Of a stretch of DNA of 15,836 bases, positions 1 through 6,328 are shown in pieces. Source of the DNA: Planctomycetaceae bacterium (lineage in GTDB: Bacteria; Planctomycetota; Planctomycetia; Planctomycetales; Planctomycetaceae). The translations under genes and the position numbers were made by a program. The notes under the pieces are model-generated. The model was not told the DNA's origin. It was given only the letters and a program-made list of their open reading frames with translations, and did no database searches. The stretch lies in assembly GCA_020426065.1 (NCBI GenBank), contig JAGQQT010000021.1, positions 1 to 15,836 of the forward strand, in the 5' to 3' direction. Numbering within the stretch: the first letter of the stretch is position 1; every line of letters begins with the position of its first letter.

Positions 1-90
1 AGACCGTCGATCCTGACGCATGTAGATGACCCAGATTCCTCCATGAAAACGGGATTTTCGTCTGGTAGTCTAATCCAGAGGAAAAAATGA
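1..90 (+). CDS. possible 3' end of an upstream gene (partial)
   Basis: Frame 1 is open from the first base to a TGA at 88-90, giving 29 residues. The other two plus-strand frames close within the first 30 bases. The TGA overlaps an ATG at 87 (ATGA), an arrangement typical of translationally coupled genes. The peptide resembles no family I recognise, and an open stretch this short can arise by chance, so this is weak evidence. By synteny one might expect fliI or fliH upstream of this region, but the residues do not look like the FliI C-terminus. Confidence 0.25.
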   Translation, partial: RPSILTHVDDPDSSMKTGFSSGSLIQRKK

Positions 91-260
91 GCCAATACCG
101 ATCCCGCCCGTTCCAACAGGAGCCAGAACGTGAAATTTTCCGCAGGTTTTGCCCTGGCACGGGCTCGGAATTGACTCCGGTGCCATCAAACGTGAAAATC
201 AACTGTTCCATTGATCATTCGTCGTCGTTTTGTGCCCATCGAGACAGAAACAGAATTCAT

Positions 261-1205
261 ATGCCAGCCGAGTCATTTCCCCGTGTTCTGCGGACACGCC
301 CTCACTACAGAATTTTCGTCTGCCTGGGGATGTTGGTGCTGGCCGGTTTCCTGACCGGATGTGGCGGTGCCGTTTACGAAAAACGCCTGGAATTCACCCA
401 GAAATACTACGACTACATCGATCGGTTGAACCGGAATCTGGCAACCCAGTTTGCCAACTACGGAATTTCTCTGAGGGTCCCCAAGCAGTTTACCGAAATC
501 CCTGCACCTCCTCCGCGTCCCCGGCCCGCTGAAGGAGCGGAAGAGGAAGACGCCGAAGAACCGGTCGACCCACGGCAGCCAAAGTTTTTTGATGAACCAC
601 TGCCTGGACTACTGGCCGCCTGGCAGGCCAATCTGACCACAGTTGATGGAGGTGGGTCCACCACTCAAGGAAAGGGGCACCTCTACCTGCTGGGGAATTA
701 TGACTATTGGCGAACATTCAAAACCCCTCGTGAAATCGGCGATCCTCTCAAATTCCACGAAGATGTCATGAACATGCTCGTCGATCAGTTACAGATTGTG
801 CTCGATGAGCGGCAACGGGGGACCGCGACAGATCGGGTCAACAAATGGTTTAATGAAGTTGTTCCCGAAGCTGCCGATGAGGAATTCGTCCGGAAAAAAG
901 AATTCACTACCATCACCCTGGTCCCAGAAGAGTCAGGAGACGACGAAGAGCAACCACGGATGCAGTACCAGGTTTATCTGTACCAGAGCGGGGATATGCA
1001 AATTGTACTGCTCTACGTTTTACCACGAAGTGTAAGTGCCGGTGAAGAACTGGATCATCGGATTTTGCTTTCACTGCAGACAGCGGAAGTCAGCCCTGAT
1101 AAGCCAGTCGGAGCGGCCGCTGCCCAGGGACCTGGAGGTGCTGCTCCAGCAGGAGCACCTGGAGGAGCAACTGCTCCGCCAGCGGGGAATTCCCCTGCGT
1201 TCTAG
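261..1205 (+). CDS. hypothetical lipoprotein, unrecognised family
   Basis: This is a 314-residue protein if started at 261. Residues 17-33 form a hydrophobic stretch ending in the lipobox L-T-G-C, with the acylated cysteine at position 34, so it is probably an outer- or inner-membrane lipoprotein. A helical segment follows, then a Pro/Arg/Glu-rich linker, a central mixed domain with many aromatic residues, and a C-terminal tail of Ala, Pro and Gly repeats that looks disordered. I do not recognise the family and assign no function. Start choice: an upstream in-frame ATG at 87 has a good ribosome site (AGAGG at 77-81) and overlaps an upstream stop. It would add 58 residues before the signal peptide, which is abnormal for a lipoprotein, so 261 is preferred although it lacks a clear ribosome site. 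Its position at the head of a flagellar operon suggests, but does not prove, a cell-envelope or motility role. Confidence 0.72.
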   Translation: MPAESFPRVLRTRPHYRIFVCLGMLVLAGFLTGCGGAVYEKRLEFTQKYYDYIDRLNRNLATQFANYGISLRVPKQFTEIPAPPPRPRPAEGAEEEDAEEPVDPRQPKFFDEPLPGLLAAWQANLTTVDGGGSTTQGKGHLYLLGNYDYWRTFKTPREIGDPLKFHEDVMNMLVDQLQIVLDERQRGTATDRVNKWFNEVVPEAADEEFVRKKEFTTITLVPEESGDDEEQPRMQYQVYLYQSGDMQIVLLYVLPRSVSAGEELDHRILLSLQTAEVSPDKPVGAAAAQGPGGAAPAGAPGGATAPPAGNSPAF

Positions 1206-1218
1206 GCTGAATTGACCG

Positions 1219-2196
1219 ATGCCTCTCCTCAGGAAAGATCTGGATTCACACTGGGTTTCAGCCCAATTGTGTGCGTTTTTCGGAGTGCTGACTTTTCTTT
1301 GCCCCCCATATCAAGCTGCTGAACCATCACCGCAGTTTCCCAGGGGGAATTGCCGGATTGCCGCTCCCCTGCTCGATTCCGAAATTGAGATCCGCACGAC
1401 TGAGCGACTGGCCGGTGCAATCGATTCCCTCGTCTGGCGGGGCAAAGAATTCATCAACAGCACCGATCATGGTCGCCAATTGCAATCAGCCAGTAATCTG
1501 GACTGGGGCGGTCCCATGATTGCTGAAACATTCAACCCCACCGAAGCAGGTTCTGTCGCGGATGGTGCGGGTGAGCGTTCTTCGAGTCGATTGCTGTTTC
1601 ACAACTGGTCTGCAAATCGGCTCGAAACGGTAACTCAAATGGCCTTCTGGTTGCCTCCCGGAGGAAATTCCCTGGGGAATCCCGCCCGAAATACCACCCT
1701 GCTCTCTCAACATCTCCTCTCCAAGCAGGTTCAAATCGGTCTTCCCAACTTGCCTCAATCGATTTCCTATCAGGTCCAGTTTTCCCTGCCGGTCTCGGAA
1801 ACGCATCGCTTCGCTCAGTTTGAGGCACTGACAGGCTACATGCCCCCGGAGTTTACGGTCTTCGAAATCTTTGATCCCGGTCAGAATCAAGTCCGCCAGC
1901 TCTCCGATGGTCCGGGCGAACAGCCCTTTCCCATTCTGTTTTCAACGACTGACGGACAATTTGCGATGGGCTGTTTCGGACAAGCGGCCCCGGTCGACAA
2001 TCTGGTCTCGGGTCCAACCTACGGCAGATTCCGCTTTCAGCAGGCACAGGTTGTGAAGTGGAATATCGTTTACCGGTATTCTCACGCGGAGGAACTTCCC
2101 AGTGGAGCTTATCCGTTCCGGATGTTTGTGCTGGTGGGAACCCGCGACCTGGTTATTCAGGGACTGAAAATGTTGAGCCAGTCCGGCAAGCAGTAA
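1219..2196 (+). CDS. hypothetical secreted protein, unrecognised family
   Basis: This 325-residue protein starts only 13 bases after the preceding lipoprotein gene, so the two are probably co-transcribed. Residues 15-32 are hydrophobic (A-Q-L-C-A-F-F-G-V-L and on) and are followed by Y-Q-A-A-E-P, a plausible signal peptidase I site after residue 34, so it is predicted to be exported. The mature part looks beta-rich with many Gly, Pro, Phe and Gln and no transmembrane segments. It has no catalytic motif that I can recognise, and I assign no function. It ends 119 bases before fliJ. Together with the lipoprotein it occupies the position where fliH/fliI often lie in other phyla. Confidence 0.8.
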   Translation: MPLLRKDLDSHWVSAQLCAFFGVLTFLCPPYQAAEPSPQFPRGNCRIAAPLLDSEIEIRTTERLAGAIDSLVWRGKEFINSTDHGRQLQSASNLDWGGPMIAETFNPTEAGSVADGAGERSSSRLLFHNWSANRLETVTQMAFWLPPGGNSLGNPARNTTLLSQHLLSKQVQIGLPNLPQSISYQVQFSLPVSETHRFAQFEALTGYMPPEFTVFEIFDPGQNQVRQLSDGPGEQPFPILFSTTDGQFAMGCFGQAAPVDNLVSGPTYGRFRFQQAQVVKWNIVYRYSHAEELPSGAYPFRMFVLVGTRDLVIQGLKMLSQSGKQ

Positions 2197-2315
2197 ACAG
2201 ATCCCTGAAAGCTCCCCAAGGTATTCTTTGCACATTTCAAGCTGGCCTTGCTTCAAATGGCAGATTTGAGCGAGACTTCGAGCCGTTTCTGACGCCGAAG
2301 GTCCCGAGGCTGCCG

Positions 2316-2801
2316 ATGAGCTTTCAATTCCGACTCGAATCGGTACTCCGCTACCGTCGACACCAACTGGATTTATGCCGCCAGCTGATGTCGGAAGTGC
2401 TCAGAGACATCGAACGTTGTGAGCTGGAAATTCAACAGACTCTGGCGGATCGAGCGGAGGCATTGCAGTATCTCAGGCAAATCAGTGAATCCGGGCAACT
2501 GGATGTACGAAAGATGTCCACCATTCGGCTGGAAATCGTCTCCCACGAGAAATCGGAACGGAATCAGAGGAACTCAGCGGCCCGATATCAGAAACAACTG
2601 GAGTTGTGTCGACAGGCAGTCCAGAAAGCAGATGCAGCCGTCAAAGCACTGGAAAAGTTGAAAACCCGTCAACTTCAGCAGGCACAAAAGGAAGAACAGA
2701 AGCGAACAGACCTGACCACCCAGGAAATCTGGCTGGCCAGAAACTTTGGTCCGACCTCAGACCGTTCCATGTCATTGAATAACAGTACGGACCGGGAATA
2801 A
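2316..2801 (+). CDS. fliJ: flagellar export protein FliJ
   Basis: This 161-residue protein begins M-S-F-Q-F-R-L-E-S-V-L-R-Y-R, the characteristic FliJ opening (F-x-F-x-L-x-x-V-L-x-x-R). The rest is almost entirely charged and Gln-rich heptad sequence, matching the long antiparallel coiled coil of FliJ, and length is normal for the family. FliJ is the soluble stalk of the flagellar type III ATPase complex; it contacts FliI and FlhA and helps couple ATP hydrolysis and proton motive force to export. The start is set by homology and by GAGG at 2306-2309, six bases before ATG. The same frame is open back to 2058, but that stretch overlaps the upstream gene and lacks FliJ-like sequence. fliI, its usual neighbour, is not in the window. 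Confidence 0.86.
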   Translation: MSFQFRLESVLRYRRHQLDLCRQLMSEVLRDIERCELEIQQTLADRAEALQYLRQISESGQLDVRKMSTIRLEIVSHEKSERNQRNSAARYQKQLELCRQAVQKADAAVKALEKLKTRQLQQAQKEEQKRTDLTTQEIWLARNFGPTSDRSMSLNNSTDRE

Positions 2802-2884
2802 ACCGGCAACTTCAAATTCCTCTGCACTCTCCCAAGGCCTCTTAAAGTCCCCAGTCCAGTCAGAGAAGGAAAGGACGCGAAGTC

Positions 2885-3568
2885 ATGATGCGAATACTGG
2901 GAACAGTGATCGGCATTTTTTGCACCGCGACCGTGCTGACAATGGCTGCCGTTCTGGGGTATTCATGGAGTCAGGGTAATCTTTCGCGGGACTCCGGGCG
3001 GGAGATCGTCGCCATCCTCAAGGGCGAACCACATGGTAGCCACACAGAAACGGATGAGACTGACGAGGAAATGACCTCCTTTGACGAAATTGTCGAGAAA
3101 AGGACAGAGAAGATCCTGAGCATTACCGCTCGGGAGAGCGAGCTGGATGTCCTCAAACAGGCAATTGACGATCAGACTTCTCTGGTCATGAATGAACGGA
3201 AGAAGCTGGAGCAGCTGAAAAAAACTTTCAGGGATGAACTGGAAGAGGAATACCGGCGGATTCAGGATGAATCTGTTGAACAGGCGCGGGCGATCCTGCT
3301 GAAAATGGACGCCGAATCCGCTGTCGAAAAGCTGACCGCTCTTGATGTCGCTGATGCCGTTTTGCTGATGAAAGGGATGGCGGAGAAAGACGCTGCTCGG
3401 ATTCTTGACCAATTTCGACAAAGAATTGGCGGGAAAGATCCGATCGAACGCGTGCAAAAAGCCGAAGAAATATACAAGGCGATATATCGCGGGGAGCCGC
3501 TGATTGCGCCTGTTGAAGCGGCCCGCAAGGAACTCCAGGACCAACGGGACGCCGAAATTACTCGTTGA
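2885..3568 (+). CDS. MotE/YlxF-like membrane coiled-coil protein
   Basis: This is a 227-residue protein. Residues 4-27 form an N-terminal membrane anchor. An acidic segment follows (about 50-65), then a long heptad-rich coiled coil (about 65-130), then a small helical domain (about 135-185) with A-I-L-L-K-M-D-A-E-S-A and L-D-V-A-D-A-V-L-L-M-K-G-M and D-A-A-R-I-L-D-Q-F. That helical pattern is typical of MotE-family proteins and of the related MgtE N-terminal/FliG-like fold. In Bacillus the equivalent gene ylxF lies exactly between fliJ and fliK, as here. In alpha-proteobacteria MotE is a periplasmic chaperone for a motor protein; the role here is inferred from position only. Two consecutive ATG codons (2885, 2888) are candidate starts, preceded by AAGGA-rich sequence. 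An 84-base spacer separates it from fliJ. Confidence 0.8.
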   Translation: MMRILGTVIGIFCTATVLTMAAVLGYSWSQGNLSRDSGREIVAILKGEPHGSHTETDETDEEMTSFDEIVEKRTEKILSITARESELDVLKQAIDDQTSLVMNERKKLEQLKKTFRDELEEEYRRIQDESVEQARAILLKMDAESAVEKLTALDVADAVLLMKGMAEKDAARILDQFRQRIGGKDPIERVQKAEEIYKAIYRGEPLIAPVEAARKELQDQRDAEITR

Positions 3569-3593
3569 GCCCCCCGTGGAAGCGGTTCTCCGG

Positions 3594-3617
3594 CTCGCGA
3601 GGCAGACCTTTCGCGAG
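3594..3617 (+). other. 7-bp hairpin in the spacer before fliK
   Basis: CTCGCGA (3594-3600) and TCGCGAG (3611-3617) are perfect inverted repeats around a 10-base loop. No T-run follows, so it is not a normal intrinsic terminator. It may be an mRNA processing or stability element, or a protein-binding dyad. It sits 54 bases before the fliK ATG. Confidence 0.5.
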
Positions 3618-3671
3618 TTGCACGGATGTAATTCGCACCAGGCACATCTCTTCTAGAAGTTGGGCGCACGG

Positions 3672-5528
3672 ATGCTTCCACTCCAGGATCTTTTGCCGCT
3701 GCCAGGCAATCAGGCCAATGCATCACTTCGGCCCCAGGCCCCGGGTCTGGAAAAACCACTCAATTACAAGCTGAAGCAGCAACAGGATCGAACAAAATTT
3801 GCTGATCAGTTGCAAAAATTACAATCCGACGAGGATTTGAAGCCGGAAAGAAGCAAGTCCAGGCCCACTGCAGAACCTCAGCGTACTCCCGCTGCCAGAA
3901 CAGACAGGACTCCTGAGGCACGGATTGTGGAGCCTTGGCGAAAAACGGATGAAAAGCAGGATGTCACTCCGAACGAAGAAAATGCATCCGCCACTGAAGT
4001 GGATGTAAATCAGGCAGATCAACCAGAAATTGAAACAAACAGTCTCAACAATCAAAGCCCTGCACCGGAACTGAATCTGCTCGCAGTTCCCGAACATCAG
4101 CAGGCTCAGGATCTTGAACCGGATTCCGATCAGGAAGTTCCTCCGCCCACCAGCCTGATGACTGCGCTGAATCGGCAGACAACGATCCAGCAGGATTCCT
4201 CGGAATCCGATGAGGAAGACTTCCAGACTGTGGAAGCGATGCTCCCACCAGCCTCATTAATGTCGATCTGGAATAAACAGACTCCCCAAAAGCAGTCTGT
4301 AGAAAATGAATCAGCAGTGGAGCCGGAAGCTCCGGAATCAAACCAGCTGGATCTGATCACCCCAGTCCAGACTGAACAGGAATCGGATCTGAAGACCCCA
4401 AATTCTCAATTCCAACTGCCAGACGTATCTGAAGAACAAAGTTCTACAGACTGGACAACAGCAGAAGAAATCCCAACGGAAAAGTCGGAGGCTGCACGTC
4501 CACAACAACCAGTCCAGCCAGCATCAAACACAACCGGGCCAAATCAGCCAGACCTGCAGGATCAGAATACGGAGAACCTGACGGCCAAACAGCCTGACAT
4601 TCGCCATGAATCAACTGCAGTAGAAGACGAAGAGACTCAAACCAATTCGCCTGATCAAACTACTCCAACTGCGGATCTCCACAAGAGCGATTCCGTGAAA
4701 GCAGACACACCTCTGGAAACAGTGCGGTCAAAGCAGGAAAACGCTCCTGTAGAATCAGATGAAGCGGATTCCGAGACTTCAGGAGCTCCCTTCTATGCCT
4801 CCGGACAGCAGCAACCTCACCAACTGAGGCAAGCTCACCCGCATGCTCTGGTCGCAAACCATCCAGGAATGACTGCAGGAACTGCCAATAACGAACAAGC
4901 AACGGAGCAGTCTTCAGTCAGTTCAAGTACTAACAAAGCTGTCAAAACAACAACAGAGGTCCAGCCCAAGGAATCTGCCCAGCAGGCAGTAGCGCCTCTC
5001 TACCTTTCGCTGGACTCGAAGTCTCCCATAATCAGCGGTCGGAATCTGGATATCAATCCGAAGCTTGATACAACAAAACCTGAGATGCCGCAAAAACTGG
5101 CCAATTACATTTACCAGGCTGCGGAGACAGGAAAGGCCCTGAAAGTTAGGCTCAATCCTCCAGAACTGGGAGCGTTGCAGATTGAAGTCCAGCGGCATCA
5201 GGGGCATACAGTAGTTCGTCTCCAGTTTGAGAAGCCTGAAGCCCGAGCCCTGTTTAATGAGAATCTCGGTGTGCTGCAGGAAGCCCTGAACCAGCCGGGA
5301 CTGAGGATTGATCAATTGCAGGTGATCCTCAACGAAAATCTCACAGAACAGTGGGAACAGGAAGCCTCGAACACTGCCGACCAGGAAGATCAGAACGAAC
5401 AACAGAAACACGAATCAGAAAACCAGGGACAGTCACAACAGGACGATTCCGGCAAACAACAGAATGAGCCATCCACAAATCCTGTCTTTTCTTCAACAGA
5501 CATTACACAACTTGACATTGCAGCCTGA
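3672..5528 (+). CDS. fliK: flagellar hook-length control protein FliK
   Basis: This is a 618-residue protein. Residues 1 to about 450 are low in hydrophobic residues and dominated by Gln, Glu, Asp, Asn, Ser, Thr and Pro, as expected for the disordered ruler part of FliK. A globular C-terminal domain (about 470-560) contains L-K-V-R-L-N-P-P-E-L-G at 490-500, followed by I-E-V and V-V-R-L-Q-F, the hallmark of the FliK/hook-length C-terminal domain that meets FlhB and switches export specificity. A final Gln/Asn/Asp-rich tail follows. Within the ruler, residues 158-174 and 192-208 are two diverged copies of P-P-x-S-L-M-x-x-x-N-x-Q-T. The ATG at 3672 is preferred; a TTG at 3660 is the only other in-frame start before a TAG at 3654. 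Neither has a strong ribosome site. FliK lies between the MotE-like gene and flgD, the classical order. Confidence 0.9.
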   Translation: MLPLQDLLPLPGNQANASLRPQAPGLEKPLNYKLKQQQDRTKFADQLQKLQSDEDLKPERSKSRPTAEPQRTPAARTDRTPEARIVEPWRKTDEKQDVTPNEENASATEVDVNQADQPEIETNSLNNQSPAPELNLLAVPEHQQAQDLEPDSDQEVPPPTSLMTALNRQTTIQQDSSESDEEDFQTVEAMLPPASLMSIWNKQTPQKQSVENESAVEPEAPESNQLDLITPVQTEQESDLKTPNSQFQLPDVSEEQSSTDWTTAEEIPTEKSEAARPQQPVQPASNTTGPNQPDLQDQNTENLTAKQPDIRHESTAVEDEETQTNSPDQTTPTADLHKSDSVKADTPLETVRSKQENAPVESDEADSETSGAPFYASGQQQPHQLRQAHPHALVANHPGMTAGTANNEQATEQSSVSSSTNKAVKTTTEVQPKESAQQAVAPLYLSLDSKSPIISGRNLDINPKLDTTKPEMPQKLANYIYQAAETGKALKVRLNPPELGALQIEVQRHQGHTVVRLQFEKPEARALFNENLGVLQEALNQPGLRIDQLQVILNENLTEQWEQEASNTADQEDQNEQQKHESENQGQSQQDDSGKQQNEPSTNPVFSSTDITQLDIAA

Positions 5529-5539
5529 GTGAAACACTC
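5527..5539 (+). other. small hairpin overlapping the fliK stop codon
   Basis: GAGTG (5527-5531) and CACTC (5535-5539) are perfect inverted repeats around an AAA loop. The left arm includes two bases of the fliK TGA. The arms are short, so this could be chance; it fits the wider pattern of hairpins in this operon's spacers. Confidence 0.3.
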
Positions 5540-5589
5540 CCGTCTGCAGTCCTGATTGAAACAAAATACAACGCATAAGGAAGTCCGCC

Positions 5590-6090
5590 ATGGCTGTTAT
5601 CGGTTCGGCAACAAATGCCACCACGAAGGGTACGATTGACATCGTGGATCAGCGGAGCGTCGGATTTGGCTCGCTCACAGCTGAAGACTTTCTCAAGATG
5701 CTGGTCGTTCAACTGCAGAACCAGGATCCGACCGAACCAACCAGCAATGAAGCCCTGCTGGCACAGCTCTCCGACATGCGAACTCTGCAGTCCAGCATTG
5801 ATATGGAGGATCTGCTCACATCGAACGCGCAAACCACACTTGCTGCCAATGCCGCCTCACTGATCGGCAAGGCGATTGTCACCACTATCCTCGATCCCAA
5901 TACAGGGGATAATGTGCGTTTTGAAGGGATTGTTGACCGGGCCATTCTCCGGGATGGCAAATTGTATATAGGTGTCGGGGATAAGGAATTCGCATTCGAA
6001 GACATTGAAGAAGTGAAAGACAAAATCACGGTTCCCGAGACGCTTGATGAGGAAACCGCAACTGATGAAACACAAACAACGACAACTTGA
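5590..6090 (+). CDS. flgD: flagellar hook assembly scaffold FlgD (short form)
   Basis: This 166-residue protein carries the diagnostic FlgD segment at residues 33-66: D-F-L-K-M-L-V-V-Q-L-Q-N-Q-D-P-T-E-P and then A-Q-L-S-D-M-R-T-L-Q. FlgD caps the growing hook and promotes FlgE polymerisation, then is discarded. The C-terminal part (G-K-A-I-V-T-T, then G-I-V-D-R-A-I-L-R-D-G-K-L-Y-I) fits the small Tudor-like beta domain, but the larger Ig-like insertion of enterobacterial FlgD is missing. The protein is therefore of the compact type seen in Bacillus. It ends in an acidic Thr-rich tail. AAGGAAG at 5577-5583 is a strong ribosome site six bases before ATG. The 61-base spacer to fliK suggests one transcript. 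Confidence 0.92.
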   Translation: MAVIGSATNATTKGTIDIVDQRSVGFGSLTAEDFLKMLVVQLQNQDPTEPTSNEALLAQLSDMRTLQSSIDMEDLLTSNAQTTLAANAASLIGKAIVTTILDPNTGDNVRFEGIVDRAILRDGKLYIGVGDKEFAFEDIEEVKDKITVPETLDEETATDETQTTTT

Positions 6091-6229
6091 GTAGACCTGG
6101 GGACTGCAGGGCATAAAACTTGAACGATTCCATTCCAGGAATTGATTCTTGCAATAACGACAGGGATTTTGTTCGGACTGCGGATTTTATCTTCAGTTGC
6201 CGATACTACAGAATGGTCAGGGATCATTG

Positions 6230-6264
6230 CGCACACCTGGTGTGCGTACAGACCATGATATAAG
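6230..6264 (+). promoter_or_regulatory. candidate flgE promoter with dyad operator
   Basis: CGCACACC (6230-6237), a central T (6238) and GGTGTGCG (6239-6246) form a perfect 8+8 dyad, a likely site for a dimeric DNA-binding protein. Twelve bases downstream, TGA-TATAAG (6256-6264) fits an extended -10 (TGn plus a 5/6 match to TATAAT). No good -35 lies at the usual spacing; the dyad occupies that place, as expected for an activator- or repressor-controlled promoter. Transcription would start near 6271. The promoter is an inference; the dyad itself is plain. Confidence 0.45.
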
Positions 6265-6273
6265 GGAAACCGA

Positions 6274-6299
6274 CGATATTTTCTGGGGAGAAAATATCG
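6274..6299 (+). other. 10-bp hairpin in the flgE leader
   Basis: CGATATTTTC (6274-6283) and GAAAATATCG (6290-6299) are perfect inverted repeats around a TGGGGA loop. No T-run follows and the ATG of flgE lies 29 bases on, so it is not a terminator. If the promoter call at 6256-6264 is right, this stem would lie within a few bases of the mRNA 5' end, where such stems protect transcripts from decay. Confidence 0.6.
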
Positions 6300-6328
6300 G
6301 TCACGGATGAGAAACGGGGGAAAATTCC

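Larger units (their letters stand above)
6091..6328. other. 238-base spacer between flgD and flgE
   Basis: This is the longest gap between genes inside the operon. I see no convincing small gene on either strand. It holds a perfect dyad (6230-6246), an extended -10-like box (6256-6264) and a 10-bp hairpin (6274-6299), listed separately. G-rich sequence at 6316-6320 can serve as the flgE ribosome site. Confidence 0.6.

Noticed and set aside
2963..3544. Minus-strand open frame (193 codons) opposite the MotE-like gene
   Set aside because: It mirrors the coiled-coil codons of the plus-strand gene; composition is Phe/Leu-rich as expected for the complement of Glu/Lys codons.
3672..5084. Gln/Glu-rich stretch of fliK as a tandem repeat array or degenerate region
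   Set aside because: Apart from one duplicated motif it has no regular period; it is the normal disordered ruler of FliK.
6199..6206. GCCGATAC, close to the sigma-28 -10 box (GCCGATAA), upstream of flgE
   Set aside because: No TAAA-type -35 element is found at the required distance, so a sigma-28 promoter is not supported.
6215..6231. TGGTCAG...TTGC resembling a sigma-54 promoter
   Set aside because: The spacing between the GG and GC pairs is 12 rather than 10 bases, which abolishes sigma-54 recognition.
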